A stretch of 64,000 nt of DNA from Rhodosporidiobolus odoratus (Eukaryota > Basidiomycota > Microbotryomycetes > Sporidiobolales > Sporidiobolaceae), in the NCBI GenBank assembly GCA_034387635.1, contig JAOANU010000015.1, forward strand, positions 434,001-498,000, read 5' to 3'. Of the stretch, positions 23,996 through 33,115 are shown piece by piece. A model generated the notes under the pieces. It was not told the DNA's origin, searched no databases, and was given only the letters and a program-made list of their open reading frames with translations. A program made the position numbers and the translations under genes. Every line of letters begins with the position of its first letter. Position 1 is the first letter of the stretch.

Positions 23996-24875
23996 TCACT
24001 CAATCTGCAGCATCTCGCTGTACTTCTGACTGCGCTGACGAGGCATCCACTTGACTCGAGGTTCCGGCATGTCGGGTTCTCTGATCCAACTCAAATACTG
24101 CTTGTGGGCATTGCACACTTGATCGCGGTTAGTCAGGTCGGCATCACCTGTTTGATGATAGAGCCCGACAGAAGTCTGATAGATGAGCGAGTAGTGGTGG
24201 AGCATGAGCCACCAGGGGAGGGAGAGTGTCGAGGCGTTGTCGTAAGGAGCTCGCCAAATAGCCTGATGTACTTATGAGGCGTCACCGGCAACGCCTTGAA
24301 CCGTAGCGGCGTACAATCCGTCTGCGCATTCGAACGTGGCCAGGGTTGATCTGATGCTGCAGATGCCGCTTTGGCAGCGGTAAGGCTCGGGCGCTGTAGT
24401 TGACCCGATTGCGACGCTGTCAATGAAGCGCTGCCGGTACAAGGACGGCATCCACGCGGGGGCTCAGTACACCCTGCAGAGGAGCGCAACGGCAGAGAGG
24501 GCAGGAGCTCATATCGTAGTCTCCAGGCGCAACATCATGCCTTACGTGAAGCAATTTACTGAGGATACCGTTGGGATTCCCGAGAATGGCTTCATTCGCT
24601 ACGTCTTCGGCCCGACGAGCCTCTTGTGCTGCTAATAGAGGTGGAGTAAGGGGGCGCTTGCCGCAGATAGACTTGCGGGTTGGCCAGATCTGCGAGAAAG
24701 AAACAGATGAGGGCCATGGCAGGAGGAAAGTTTCGAGCGGAGAAGCGGCTTACTAGTTTCTGATGCCTGGTGAGCAGAAGAACAGGTCGCAGCCAACCTG
24801 TGCGCAAGAAGAGCAGCGGTCTTCTGCCGTGACGCCGCAGACACAGCACGAGATTGAAGTGGTTGTTTCTTACAT
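23996..24875 (-). pseudogene. Decayed MYND zinc-finger gene, copy 2
   Basis: From the ATG at 24875 the second codon is TAA, yet the same frame then gives SCCVCGVTAEDRCSSCAQ and VGCDLFFCSP, a good MYND finger. One base is missing at the end of the exon (reading GIRN instead of GHQKLV), after which a 64-nt intron with good ends leads to IWPTRKSICGKR, completing the finger. The frame PLLAAQEARRAEDVANEAI follows. The 3' part (LPWWLMLHHYSLIYQ to the stop at 23996) looks like a genuine coding tail with Trp/Tyr-rich sequence, but it is in another frame and an upstream exon border is unclear. Early nonsense plus a frameshift argue for a pseudogene of the same family as the remnants near 12 kb and 25.4 kb. 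Confidence 0.65.
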
Positions 24876-25051
24876 CAAGAAGAGTGAGTCGACCAGTTTG
24901 GTTGTGCGGGTATCAGGACGCTTTGTCGAGGGTTTGCTTGAGCTACTGGAGGTACAGAGGCGGCGAGTCGGAGCTCGTATGGGTGACGGAGGGAGCGAGA
25001 GAGGGGTCCGCGCAGGTCTAACGAGCTCTCCACCCGCTCGCAGCTCTTCCG

Positions 25052-25190
25052 CTACTTCGTGAGCTTGGCGAGCGCCAGCTGAGCATCAGAATTGCCCGCG
25101 AGCACATTGTCCACGACCGCCCACGCTCTCCTCGCTCTCTCCCGCCTCGCCTTCTCTTCCTCATGCCTCCAGCTCTCAGCAACTCCCGCT
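25052..25190 (-). other. Orphan C-terminal coding fragment
   Basis: On the minus strand a short stretch reads EEEKARRERARRAWAVVDNV followed by LAGNSDAQLALAKLTK and a stop at 25052. It has the composition of a real protein end (charged helix, then Ala/Leu-rich), but no partner exon was found upstream, where stop codons and a MYND remnant on the other strand intervene. It may be a fragment of a broken gene or a chance frame. Confidence 0.25.
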
Positions 25191-25233
25191 CAGCTACTAG
25201 GGACAAGGAGGACGCGCTCGAACCCTCGCAAGC

Positions 25234-25634
25234 ATAGCTACGAACGAGACTCGAGTCGGCCCTTGCTGCGTTTGCAGAAGTGTAGTGCTTGCTCGCAAGC
25301 CGGAACCGACCTGTTTTTCTGCGCAAGGGAACATCGGAAGCTGGTGCGTTGCGACCGATCCTCCCATTCTTGGTCGTAGTTTGCCGAGAGTTCTTGCCCG
25401 CAGATCTGGTGGACGCACAAGCGTGTTTGTGGAGAGTCATTTTTTCACCACCTTCACTCGACACCTGAAGAAGCTGCGCCGGCCAAATTGCTGTCGCATA
25501 GGCCAGTCCATCCGTGTAAAGACTTCGAGAGGTTATCACAAGGTTACTGGCGCCACATACGAGTAGCCAACGAGTTTGTTTCTGGAACGAGCGCGCGACT
25601 TGAAATAGCTTCAGAGTTTGAGCAGGGGCGCTAG
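25234..25634 (+). pseudogene. Decayed MYND zinc-finger gene, copy 3
   Basis: On the plus strand the sequence reads ATNETRVGPCCVC and then, in a different frame, KCSACSQAGTDLFFCAREHRKLV. The residues between the two Cys pairs are missing, so the finger is broken by a small deletion that shifts the frame. A good intron (GTGCGT...CCGCAG) follows at the position conserved in the other copies and leads to IWWTHKRVCGES, the end of the finger, and an open tail to TAG at 25634. The position of the expected start codon reads ATA. Start loss and frameshift mark it as a pseudogene. It lies back-to-back with copy 2. Confidence 0.6.
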
Positions 25635-25787
25635 AAGCACAGTCGCATGGAGCAAATCGCTCACCTACTTACCAAAGAGAGGCGCGCAACGCGGAGAACG
25701 AAGCGATAAAGGGAAGAAAAGGATGCTTCTCTCTGGCAGCAACAAAGTTGAGAGGCATGACCTGTCTTCCGGTAATCTCCTGCCATC

Positions 25788-26623
25788 TCATCTTCGTCCC
25801 TTTTTCTGCCCCTCCTCCACCTTCTCCTCCAACAACCCAACCTCCCTCCCCAACCTCTCCTTCCTCGCCCTCAACTCCGCCAACTTCTGTTCCAGCTCAT
25901 CCAATTCTTCCTGCGACGCCGATATAGGCGAAGCCGTGACCGCCCGATTCGACGTTCTTGCATCGAGCTGTTCCACACACACGCGGTTCCTCCACATCGT
26001 CAGCGAAAGCACCGTTCGCAGAGAAAGGCGTAGGAGCGGAGGAAGGTTGGGATTTATAGACGAGGCGCACCTTGACCTTTAACCCCCTTTCCCGTTCTTT
26101 CAACCCTTCCAATCCCGTCTCTGCCCTCGTGATCAACTCTTCAATCTGGGGTCGCATTTCGTTTGCCAAAGCCTTTTGAGCTGAAAAGACTTCGGGTTCG
26201 GTGACCAGGTCGAACATCTATTAAAAGGCCGGCCAGAGGGTACGAGGAGGGAAAGGTGAAGGGAGGAGGGAGAAGGGAGGAGGAAGAAGAGAGGAGGGAG
26301 GTTTAGAGGAAAGCTGGGCTCAGTAGGAAAATGATGAGGAAAAAAAAGGGAAAGAAGAAGACGAACCCGTCGACTTTGTACAATCCCCGCTAACCTCGGC
26401 AAATCGCACGTCCCTTGCTCCAAGATGCCGACTGCGCCTTGCATCTGCACCCGTTCATGACAGAACATCGATGAGAGGGCAGACTAACGGAAGAGAGGGC
26501 GGGGAGGGAACAAACATGAGCACAACTAGCTTGTAGCGCGGCTGAGCAGGCCGAGAGGGCTTGCCAGTGTGATGGAGTCGACGGCGTGGGGTACATTGAG
26601 GGGCGGGCGGCTGTGCGTGACAT
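25788..26623 (-). CDS. SPC19: DASH/Dam1 complex subunit Spc19
   Basis: Kinetochore-microtubule coupling protein of the DASH ring. Four exons: the first (26623, MSRTAARPSMYPTPS) ends ALSACSAALQASCAH; the second gives MQGAVGILEQGTCDLPRLAG with IVQSRR; the third MFDLVTEPEVFSAQKALANE with RPQIEELITRAETGLEGL; the fourth LDARTSNRAV...EELDELEQKLAELRARKERL. This order (short helix, a DLPRL turn, the F-[ED]-L-V-x-E motif, then two coiled coils) and the total of about 170 residues match Spc19. The large 145-nt intron between exons 2 and 3 is pyrimidine-rich. The start was chosen because joined exons give a family-like length; an upstream ATG at 26715 lies in another frame. Confidence 0.78.
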
Positions 26624-26957
26624 GCTCGAGAACTTGTTTGAGGAGGGCGAGTGGGTGGAGGAGAAAACAAGGACGAGGGGCGCAGGATGACGGTCGGCGG
26701 CAAGTTATTACTCAACGTTGAAGCTACTTGACGCGTCCGGATGTAGACTCGCAGTGGTGATACGAGGTTGGCGAGAAGTGAAGGAGGAAGAGGAAGGGAC
26801 GGTCGACGGAGTCTGCCATCGATGGCTAATCAACCAAGCACGGGTTGAGCGGCAGAAGAAGAAGCACTGTAGGCAGCATGGGGGCTCTGACAAGTGCGCG
26901 GTGCCCGTCGCTGAACACGCTTGAAAAGGAGGAAGACCATCCACCGGGTTACACTGG
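26624..26957. promoter_or_regulatory. Intergenic region upstream of SPC19
   Basis: 334 bases between the SPC19 start and the stop of the RCC1-repeat gene, both on the minus strand. It should hold the SPC19 promoter and the neighbour's 3' UTR. No further feature seen. Confidence 0.45.
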
Positions 26958-29152
26958 CTAGTCAACTTCTACTACACCCCCGATCCCATCCTCAGCCTGA
27001 ACAACCACCCACAACCCCTCCTCCCCAGTCTCAACCTCCCCGATCCTCCACTCACCCTCTCCCTCTCCTCCCTCGCCCAACCCTAACTCTCTCATCGGCA
27101 ACTCCACCGTAGTAGGCTCGTATACATGCATCGGCACGTTCAGTTGTGGCGACGGAGAGCGAGAGAAACGATCGGAGGATGAGGGAAATGGCGGGGAAGA
27201 GGAAGACGAGGGGGAGGGAGGGAGAGTTCCAAGTCCGAGACGACCATGAGGGGAGTTGAGTCCCCAAGTCCAGAGGGCCGAGGAGAAGCCAGCATCTACA
27301 AGGAGAGGAGTTTCAGATATCGTTAGGAGTCAAAGTTCTGTAGCCTGTGCCTTAGATCCTCCGTAGCGCAGTGCAGGGCTCGAACGAAGCGAAGGAAGCA
27401 AAGCAGAGCGGATTGACGCACCTCGCACTGCTGCAGCGTACCCCCAGCCCGCGCTGATCCTACTCACACCTTCTCCCTCGAGTTTGTCAATCCTTCGCGG
27501 CTTGAGGCTCTGAAGCGTATCTTTCCCGAGTCCGAGGGCGCCGTATCCGCAGGAGTAGACTGAGCCTCGATCTGCGTTAAGCCCGAGCGAGCCACATAAG
27601 CGAAGAGTCAGTATTGATGTCCTAGAATGGGAGAGTTGGTGATGTGGCAAAGGAAGATGCGAGCGATAATCAGCGAGACGGCCTACCCGTCCTCTCTCTC
27701 TCTCTTGCGAGAGAGGGGCGGGTGAGAAGAGGCCTTTATGTATGTCTCGAATCCCCGCGGGGACAGTCCGGTATGTACGTCAGCTTCGCTCCAACTCCAG
27801 TCCTCACTTCACCTTCAAGTGAATGGTAGAGCAAGGAGAAGGGGTTCAGCGAGTCCGATGGCCCCGGCAGCTGGCTCATCCTTTTTACACGCTTGCGCAT
27901 CTCTTGCCTCTGGCGGGAAGGGCTTGTGGTGGACTTGGGAGGGAGTCTCACGCACCATCAAGCAGAAGGGAGAAAGAGCCACCGCAGCGGAAGTCGGCGA
28001 TGCGGCGAGGTGAGGGCAGGAAGGAAAGGTCGATGGCAAGTGGCGCGGAGATCTGATCGATCGTGCGGCCATGCAGGGCTTGAGCGTATTCCTGAGCATA
28101 CGACCTCGGAGGATCAGCTTCCTTTCCTGCCCGAGCGTCGTCGAAGCAGAAGATTGCGACGCACCGAGTTGCCCCAGGTCCAGATCTTGCCACTTTCGGT
28201 GATTAGCGCACTTGTATCGGCTCCAGCGCGGATCGTTCTGATACCTCCTTCGTATGTTTGTAGGTGAGAAGGTAGCTGTAGTTGCGTGAGCTCGTGGAGG
28301 TCGTCCAGGGCACTGGGGGACGAGCCGCCGAGGCCGAGTTGTCCGTCGGTGTTGCAGCCTGTGCCGAAAATTTTGCCGTCCTCTGTAGCAGTCATGGCCT
28401 GTGTGAGCTGAAAGCAGCAGCACGAGAAATGCGAGAGAGAGGGCACGTGCCAGTCAGAACGAGCAGATGCTCAAAGCCTGCTTCGATCTGCGTTATCCTT
28501 CCAGCTCCTTGTGGAAGTTGTATTGCTGTCGCCCTGGGCAAGATGTGCATGCGAGGCTCTTCATCCGCCTCGAGGTGATGTCGCGAGAAGAGGCTTGGTT
28601 GACCTAAGCGGCCGCGGGACAAGTTGCCAAACGAGTAGAGTGCGGTGCTGTCTTTGCTTTCGGCTGTCAGTGAATGGGGTGGTTGAACATGAGACTAGGG
28701 GAAAGCGGAGGAACCGCACCTTGACCAGTCCGAACGAGGAGGTAGCTCGCTGCGACTCCGGCTGCGACCTGGAGGACCTCTTCCCCCTCGAAACCCTCGA
28801 CCAGACCCCTCGTCCCCTCTTGACTAGCAAAGCCTAGTCCGAGTTGGCCTGCTTCGTTCCTAGTTCCAAGGGCGAGGATCCTGTCTACTCCCTTGTGATT
28901 GCGGTAGGTGAGCAGGTTGTGCGCTGCACCACCTGCGATTGATCTGAGGGTGGCGGAGGGACCATCGTGTTGCCGTCCAACTGATGCTAGCCAGGCAGGG
29001 AAGGGAGCGGGTGCGAGTGATGGATTGGAGGGAGATTGACGTTGATTGGGAGCCAGTGAAAGTGATGAAGAAGTGGGGGGAGAGAGAGGGTTGTAGCCAC
29101 TGAGAAGAAGGTGGGATCTAGTTCTGGTAGTTGACAGCCTGCTCAGACTCAT
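26958..29152 (-). CDS. RCC1-repeat protein, possibly mitochondrial
   Basis: Beta-propeller of the RCC1 type, roughly 550-600 residues. The start at 29152 opens with a basic, Ser-rich, acid-free segment (MSLSRLSTTRTRSHLLLSGY) that would suit a mitochondrial presequence. Blades in order: SIAGGAAHNLLTYRNHKG / ILALGTRNEAGQLGLG; VAAGVAASYLLVRTGQ / LYSFGNLSRGRLG; IEAGFEHLLVLT / MTATEDGKIFGTGCNTDGQLGLGG; IRAGADTSALITESGKIWTWGNS; FRCGGSFSLLLD / VYSCGYGALGLGKD; ISAGWGYAAAVR / LWTWGLNSPHGRLGLG. The last exon ends GIGGVVEVD. About eight introns. Mitochondrial RCC1L/Fmp25-like proteins have this layout, but other RCC1-family roles cannot be excluded. It shares a very short (119-base) divergent promoter with CAB2. 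Confidence 0.8.
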
Positions 29153-29271
29153 TCCAGTCTTGTTTAACCAGTTCGACGAGCAAGATTCAAAGCAAAAGGA
29201 AAGATGGTTTCCCCTCTTGCTCCATCTGAATCTGATTGCCGTTCCTGCTTCCCAACCACACCCAGAACGCT

Positions 29272-31131
29272 ATGACCGAGTCGCACCAGTTCTCAGCAGA
29301 GGACTTTTTCAACCAGCAACCTCCTCCACCGGGTCTCGACAAACATCTCGAAGACGTTCACCGCTTCGTCAAAGACAACTTAAAACACGGTAGAAAGGTC
29401 GTACTCATCACCGTACGTCCAGACCGCCTCGATTGACACTGTCAAACTGTCATGGTACAGTCACCTGCGAACTGCTGGACCGCTGTAAGGTCTACTCGCC
29501 GAGTTGGAGGGGACCAACCACCATGACGGTGCAGACACAGCCAACGAGCATCACATGCTGTGCCCAGCACAGGCGTGGTGCCAGTGATCCAAGTAGTGCA
29601 ACCCACCAGGCAAGCCAGGCTGGCGATCAAGACCTTGGGGCTAACTTGCCGCCCCACTTCTCCCTCCGACCCTCACGCAGAGCGGTGGAACGACCGTCCC
29701 GCTCGAGCACAACGTGTACGTTGGCCTTTCAGACGCTCCGGAAGACAAGGAGTGACTCACTCCAGTGCTTGTACACCGTCTCGCCGCTGTTCATCGCTTA
29801 TCGACGTCCCTTCCTCTTGACTTGCACCCTTCTCTTTCCTACTCTATCAGTGTCCGTTTCCTCGACAACTTCTCGGCCGGAACGCGAGGAGCCTCCTCCG
29901 CCGAGCACTTCCTCCGAACCGGTCAATACGCCGTCATCTTCCTCCACCGCCAGCACTCCCTCCAACCCTTCTCACGACATTACTCCCACTCTACCAACCC
30001 TTTCCTCGACCTCCTCGATGTCATTGGTGACACTTCTCCAGAGGAGACCGAGGAGCATGCGAGAGAAGCGGGAGGGGCACTGTTCCCCTCGATTCCGGCC
30101 ATGATGAGTCCGGCAAACTCGCCCCGAACCGCAGCTCGACCTCTACCCGCCGCCTTCAGTTCTACGATCGTCCCCTCCCCTTCCGCTACAGAAGCGCCTG
30201 CTCCGTCTCAGGACCCCTCAGGCCCTTCAATCCACATCCACCCCCGCTCTCTGCCCCCCATGCTCTCCCTCTTGAAATCCTACAAACTGGTCCAATCCCT
30301 AAACCTCCTCCACAGCGTCCCGTTTGTGACCGTCAACGAGTACCTCTGGTACCTTCGAGGGATTTCGAGGGTCATGAGTCAGACTCAGGATGGTCAGGGC
30401 AAGGAATTGGGCAGGAGGGGAATGTTTTATTTGGCGGCGGCCGTGTCGGATTTCTTCATTCCTTATACAAAAATGGTAAGCGGACTAGCCTTATCCTGTT
30501 TGCTACCGCGGTATCGAGGACTCGATCTGACCCATTTCGTGAACATCTCGTTCATGCCTCTGCGATGCTCACGCTGCCTTCCTTCTTTTCCTCGCCGCTA
30601 CGCAGTCAGAACACAAGATCCAATCCGGTAAAGGTTCACTCGTGATCGAAATGGATCAGGTGCCCAAAGTCCTGAAAAGCATGGTTGATGAGTGGAGCAA
30701 CGAAGGTTTCGTCGTTTCTTTCAAGGTATCCTCTCTCTCTCTCTTCTCCTCTGCTATTCTCCTACCCACCCTTGCTCTTGCGTTCCTCTCGCGTCCGTCC
30801 GGCTAGCCCGACCGCTGATCTACTGGGCTTGTCGGCGGTAACCTAACAGCTCGAAACCGACCCGTCCATCCTCCTCCCGAAAGCCCGAGCCGCCCTGCAA
30901 CGCTACGGTCACCAGATCGTGATTGGCAACCTGCTCGAAACTCGAAAACACGAAGTCGCGTTCGTAACCCCTACCTCGATGCCGTCGAGCGATCGGGATG
31001 GGGTCGAGTGGGTGACAATTCCGAAAGATGGCAAGAAGGAGGACGGTGAGGTTCATGAGATTGAGGAGGATATTGTGAGGAGGTTGGTTGAACTGCATGA
31101 CAGGTGGGTCAAGGGGGAACGGGGGACGTAG
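29272..31131 (+). CDS. CAB2: Phosphopantothenate-cysteine ligase (coenzyme A synthesis)
   Basis: Second step from phosphopantothenate toward coenzyme A: joins 4'-phosphopantothenate to cysteine using a nucleotide triphosphate. The start at 29272 gives [13 protein letters not shown]. The first exon ends HGRKVVLIT and the next joins as [12 protein letters not shown], the conserved nucleotide loop; a long intron (about 29720-29850) follows. [20 protein letters not shown] is the family signature, then [20 protein letters not shown] central Pro/Ser insert of about 70 residues is followed by [14 protein letters not shown], then [16 protein letters not shown] and the C-terminal [21 protein letters not shown]. 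Four introns. The Ser/Pro insert is longer than in animal PPCS but common in fungi. Intact. Confidence 0.92.
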
Positions 31132-31402
31132 CTCGTTGAGAGAAGGGACAGGAAAGGGTGGAAGAAAGGGAAAAGTATATGATCTCTTGTCGAAATGTGC
31201 AGCGGAGCTTCGCAGCGAAAGCTTTCGACTCAATGTACTTGCACAAGCCAATGTAGACGAGGGGTTTGGTGTTGCACAGGCGATGATTACAGCAAGGGCT
31301 CGAACAAGATAATCTGGAGCGGCTTCGCCCTCATCACGGTAAAGCTCTAAGCTCAGTCATACTGAAGTAGTAGTACACTACGCCTACCCGTACTCGCTCT
31401 AC

Positions 31403-32818
31403 TCAATGTCCATGCCCAACCAACCTTCCCAACACTCCCGGCGTACACATTCCGACCACCACGAGCACCAACCTAGCCTTCTCACCGATTTTCCCTGCCT
31501 CGTCCGCATGCTCCCCCACTTCGGTCACTTTCCCTCCACCACCTCCTCGCTCGACACCTTCTTTGGCCCTCTTCTCTTGTTCCTTGACCGCGTGAGTAGC
31601 GACGAACAGGAAAGTCCCTCCCGAAAAGACGAGCGCTAAACCAGTCCACCATTCCAACCCTGCCCCTTGCCCCTCCCCTCCTCCTCCTCCTCCTCCTCCT
31701 CCTCCTCCTCCTCCTCCTCCTCCTCCTCCTCCTCCTCCTCCTCCTCTCACGAGACTCAACAACGCATACGTAGCGACCGCCCCCACCGGAGCCGCGAGTG
31801 AGAACAACCCTAGAGCGCGTCGAACAAGTGCAGGCGAAGTGGCGGGGGATGAGGAAAGGAGGGAGGAGAGAGCAAAGGCGGTGGGGGCTTTGTGAAGGAT
31901 GATGGCGAGGAAGACGATGAGTTGTAGGCTGTTTCTGGAACTTGAAGGGGGTGGAGAATCTGAAATTAGGGTGGATGGAGAAGAAGCGGACGAGGCGAGG
32001 GAGGAGGCGCCGAGAGAGATTCCATCGGCTAGAGAGTGGGCTACTAGACCCAGAACGGTAGAGATTGAAGAAGCATCGGCCGTGAGGAGGGCATCTTCGT
32101 TTTCCCCCCCTCCGGAGGATCCTCCCAGAATACGTTGCGATCGCCTCGAGGAGGAACCCGAAGCAGCTTCTTCGTCCCACCCTGCTGGGTCGCTGTCGTT
32201 GCTCTCACTTCGGTTACTTCCAGGAGGTCGCGAGTACTCGTTCGAGTCTCGACCGGCGCCATGAGAGAGGGGTTCGAGTTCGGCAAGGTGGGAAGGGAGT
32301 GGGAGGTAGGTTGGTCGACGGTGGTGGGAGTGCAACGGAGGGGAGGGGTACGAGTCGTGGCCGTGGAGAGAGTCGATGAGGTACCTGTATGGGGTGTACT
32401 TTGGTGTCAGCCATACGATACGGGAAAGAAAGGTGCGAAACCTAGCGAAAGGCGTTGCAATACAAGCAGGCCACGCTTGGCATGCCTTGTCGGGGAGTGG
32501 ATGAGGATGGGCAAGTACGTACATGAGGACGAATCCAGCGAGCAAGGCTGCTCCGATCCACCCAGCGTTTTCGTGACGGGCTCCATCTCCTTCTCCATCC
32601 TCTCCCCCATGTTCGGATGCCTCAAAGACGGCAGTGACTCCCTCGGGAATGACGACGGTCAATGCAGCGCCGACGAGAAGACCGGTCGAGTAGAGAGAGG
32701 TGGCAGTGATGGATTTGGGCGAGAGGCGGAAGTGGAGGGGGAGGAAGGCGAACAGGGCGGTACCGAAGAGGAGGGCGAGGGCGAGGAGGATGAGGCGGAC
32801 AAAGGGGCCCATGCCCAT
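31403..32818 (-). CDS. ZIP-family metal transporter, ZIP9/Atx2 type
   Basis: Probable Golgi zinc or manganese transporter, 471 residues, no introns. The ATG at 32818 (MGMGPFVRLILLALALLFGT) was chosen over an upstream in-frame ATG at 33076 because membrane helix 1 starts right after it and the upstream 86 residues look like leader. Helices 1-3 include FRLSPKSITATSLYSTGLLV and VIPEGVTAVFEA. A His/Ser/Pro-rich loop of about 150 residues precedes the metal-site helices VAHSLADGISLGAS and IILHKAPTAFALSS, the HKAP motif being typical of ZIP9. About 23 glycines in a row then sit in the loop before the last helices, encoded by a CTC repeat on the plus strand. The tail ends LVGHGH. Convergent with CAB2, divergent from RRP6. 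Confidence 0.88.
   Translation of the reverse strand: MGMGPFVRLILLALALLFGTALFAFLPLHFRLSPKSITATSLYSTGLLVGAALTVVIPEGVTAVFEASEHGGEDGEGDGARHENAGWIGAALLAGFVLMYVLAHPHPLPDKACQAWPACIATPFARFRTFLSRIVWLTPKYTPYRYLIDSLHGHDSYPSPPLHSHHRRPTYLPLPSHLAELEPLSHGAGRDSNEYSRPPGSNRSESNDSDPAGWDEEAASGSSSRRSQRILGGSSGGGENEDALLTADASSISTVLGLVAHSLADGISLGASSLASSASSPSTLISDSPPPSSSRNSLQLIVFLAIILHKAPTAFALSSLLSSSPATSPALVRRALGLFSLAAPVGAVATYALLSLVRGGGGGGGGGGGGGGGGGGGGGGGEGQGAGLEWWTGLALVFSGGTFLFVATHAVKEQEKRAKEGVERGGGGGKVTEVGEHADEAGKIGEKARLVLVVVGMCTPGVLGRLVGHGH
31677..31746. repeat. Triplet microsatellite (CTC)n encoding poly-Gly
   Basis: About 23 uninterrupted CTC units on the plus strand, read as GGN-type glycine codons on the minus strand inside the ZIP9-like transporter. 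The tract is uniform at the DNA level, so it can change length by slippage without breaking the frame. Confidence 0.95.
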
Positions 32819-33115
32819 TGTGCGCACTGTTGAGGTGCACTTGGTCTGGCTGAGCGTCTGGCAAGTGACGTGAAGGCGGGAGGTGGGGATCGAGATCAAG
32901 TGGACGGAGTGGAACAAGACTTGGCCAGGTTGCGATTGAGGGTACCGCGAGTCGGCCTGGGTAGACGCTTGGGTAACTGAGTGAGATCGACGTGAGCTAC
33001 CACTGGCGAGAATGAGCGCCGTGGCTGAGCTCGAGATTGCAGGCGGTTGCTGATGAGACTCAGCAACTACATACATACTACACCTTGCAATCTACTGTAA
33101 CTGGGGTCACTAAGC

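Noticed and set aside
31482..32180. Arg-rich 232-codon minus-strand frame across the CTC repeat
   Set aside because: It is the alternate frame of the poly-Gly tract in the ZIP transporter.
32819..33076. N-terminal extension of the ZIP transporter
   Set aside because: An in-frame ATG exists at 33076, but the first membrane helix starts right after 32818 and the extra 86 residues reach almost to the RRP6 start.
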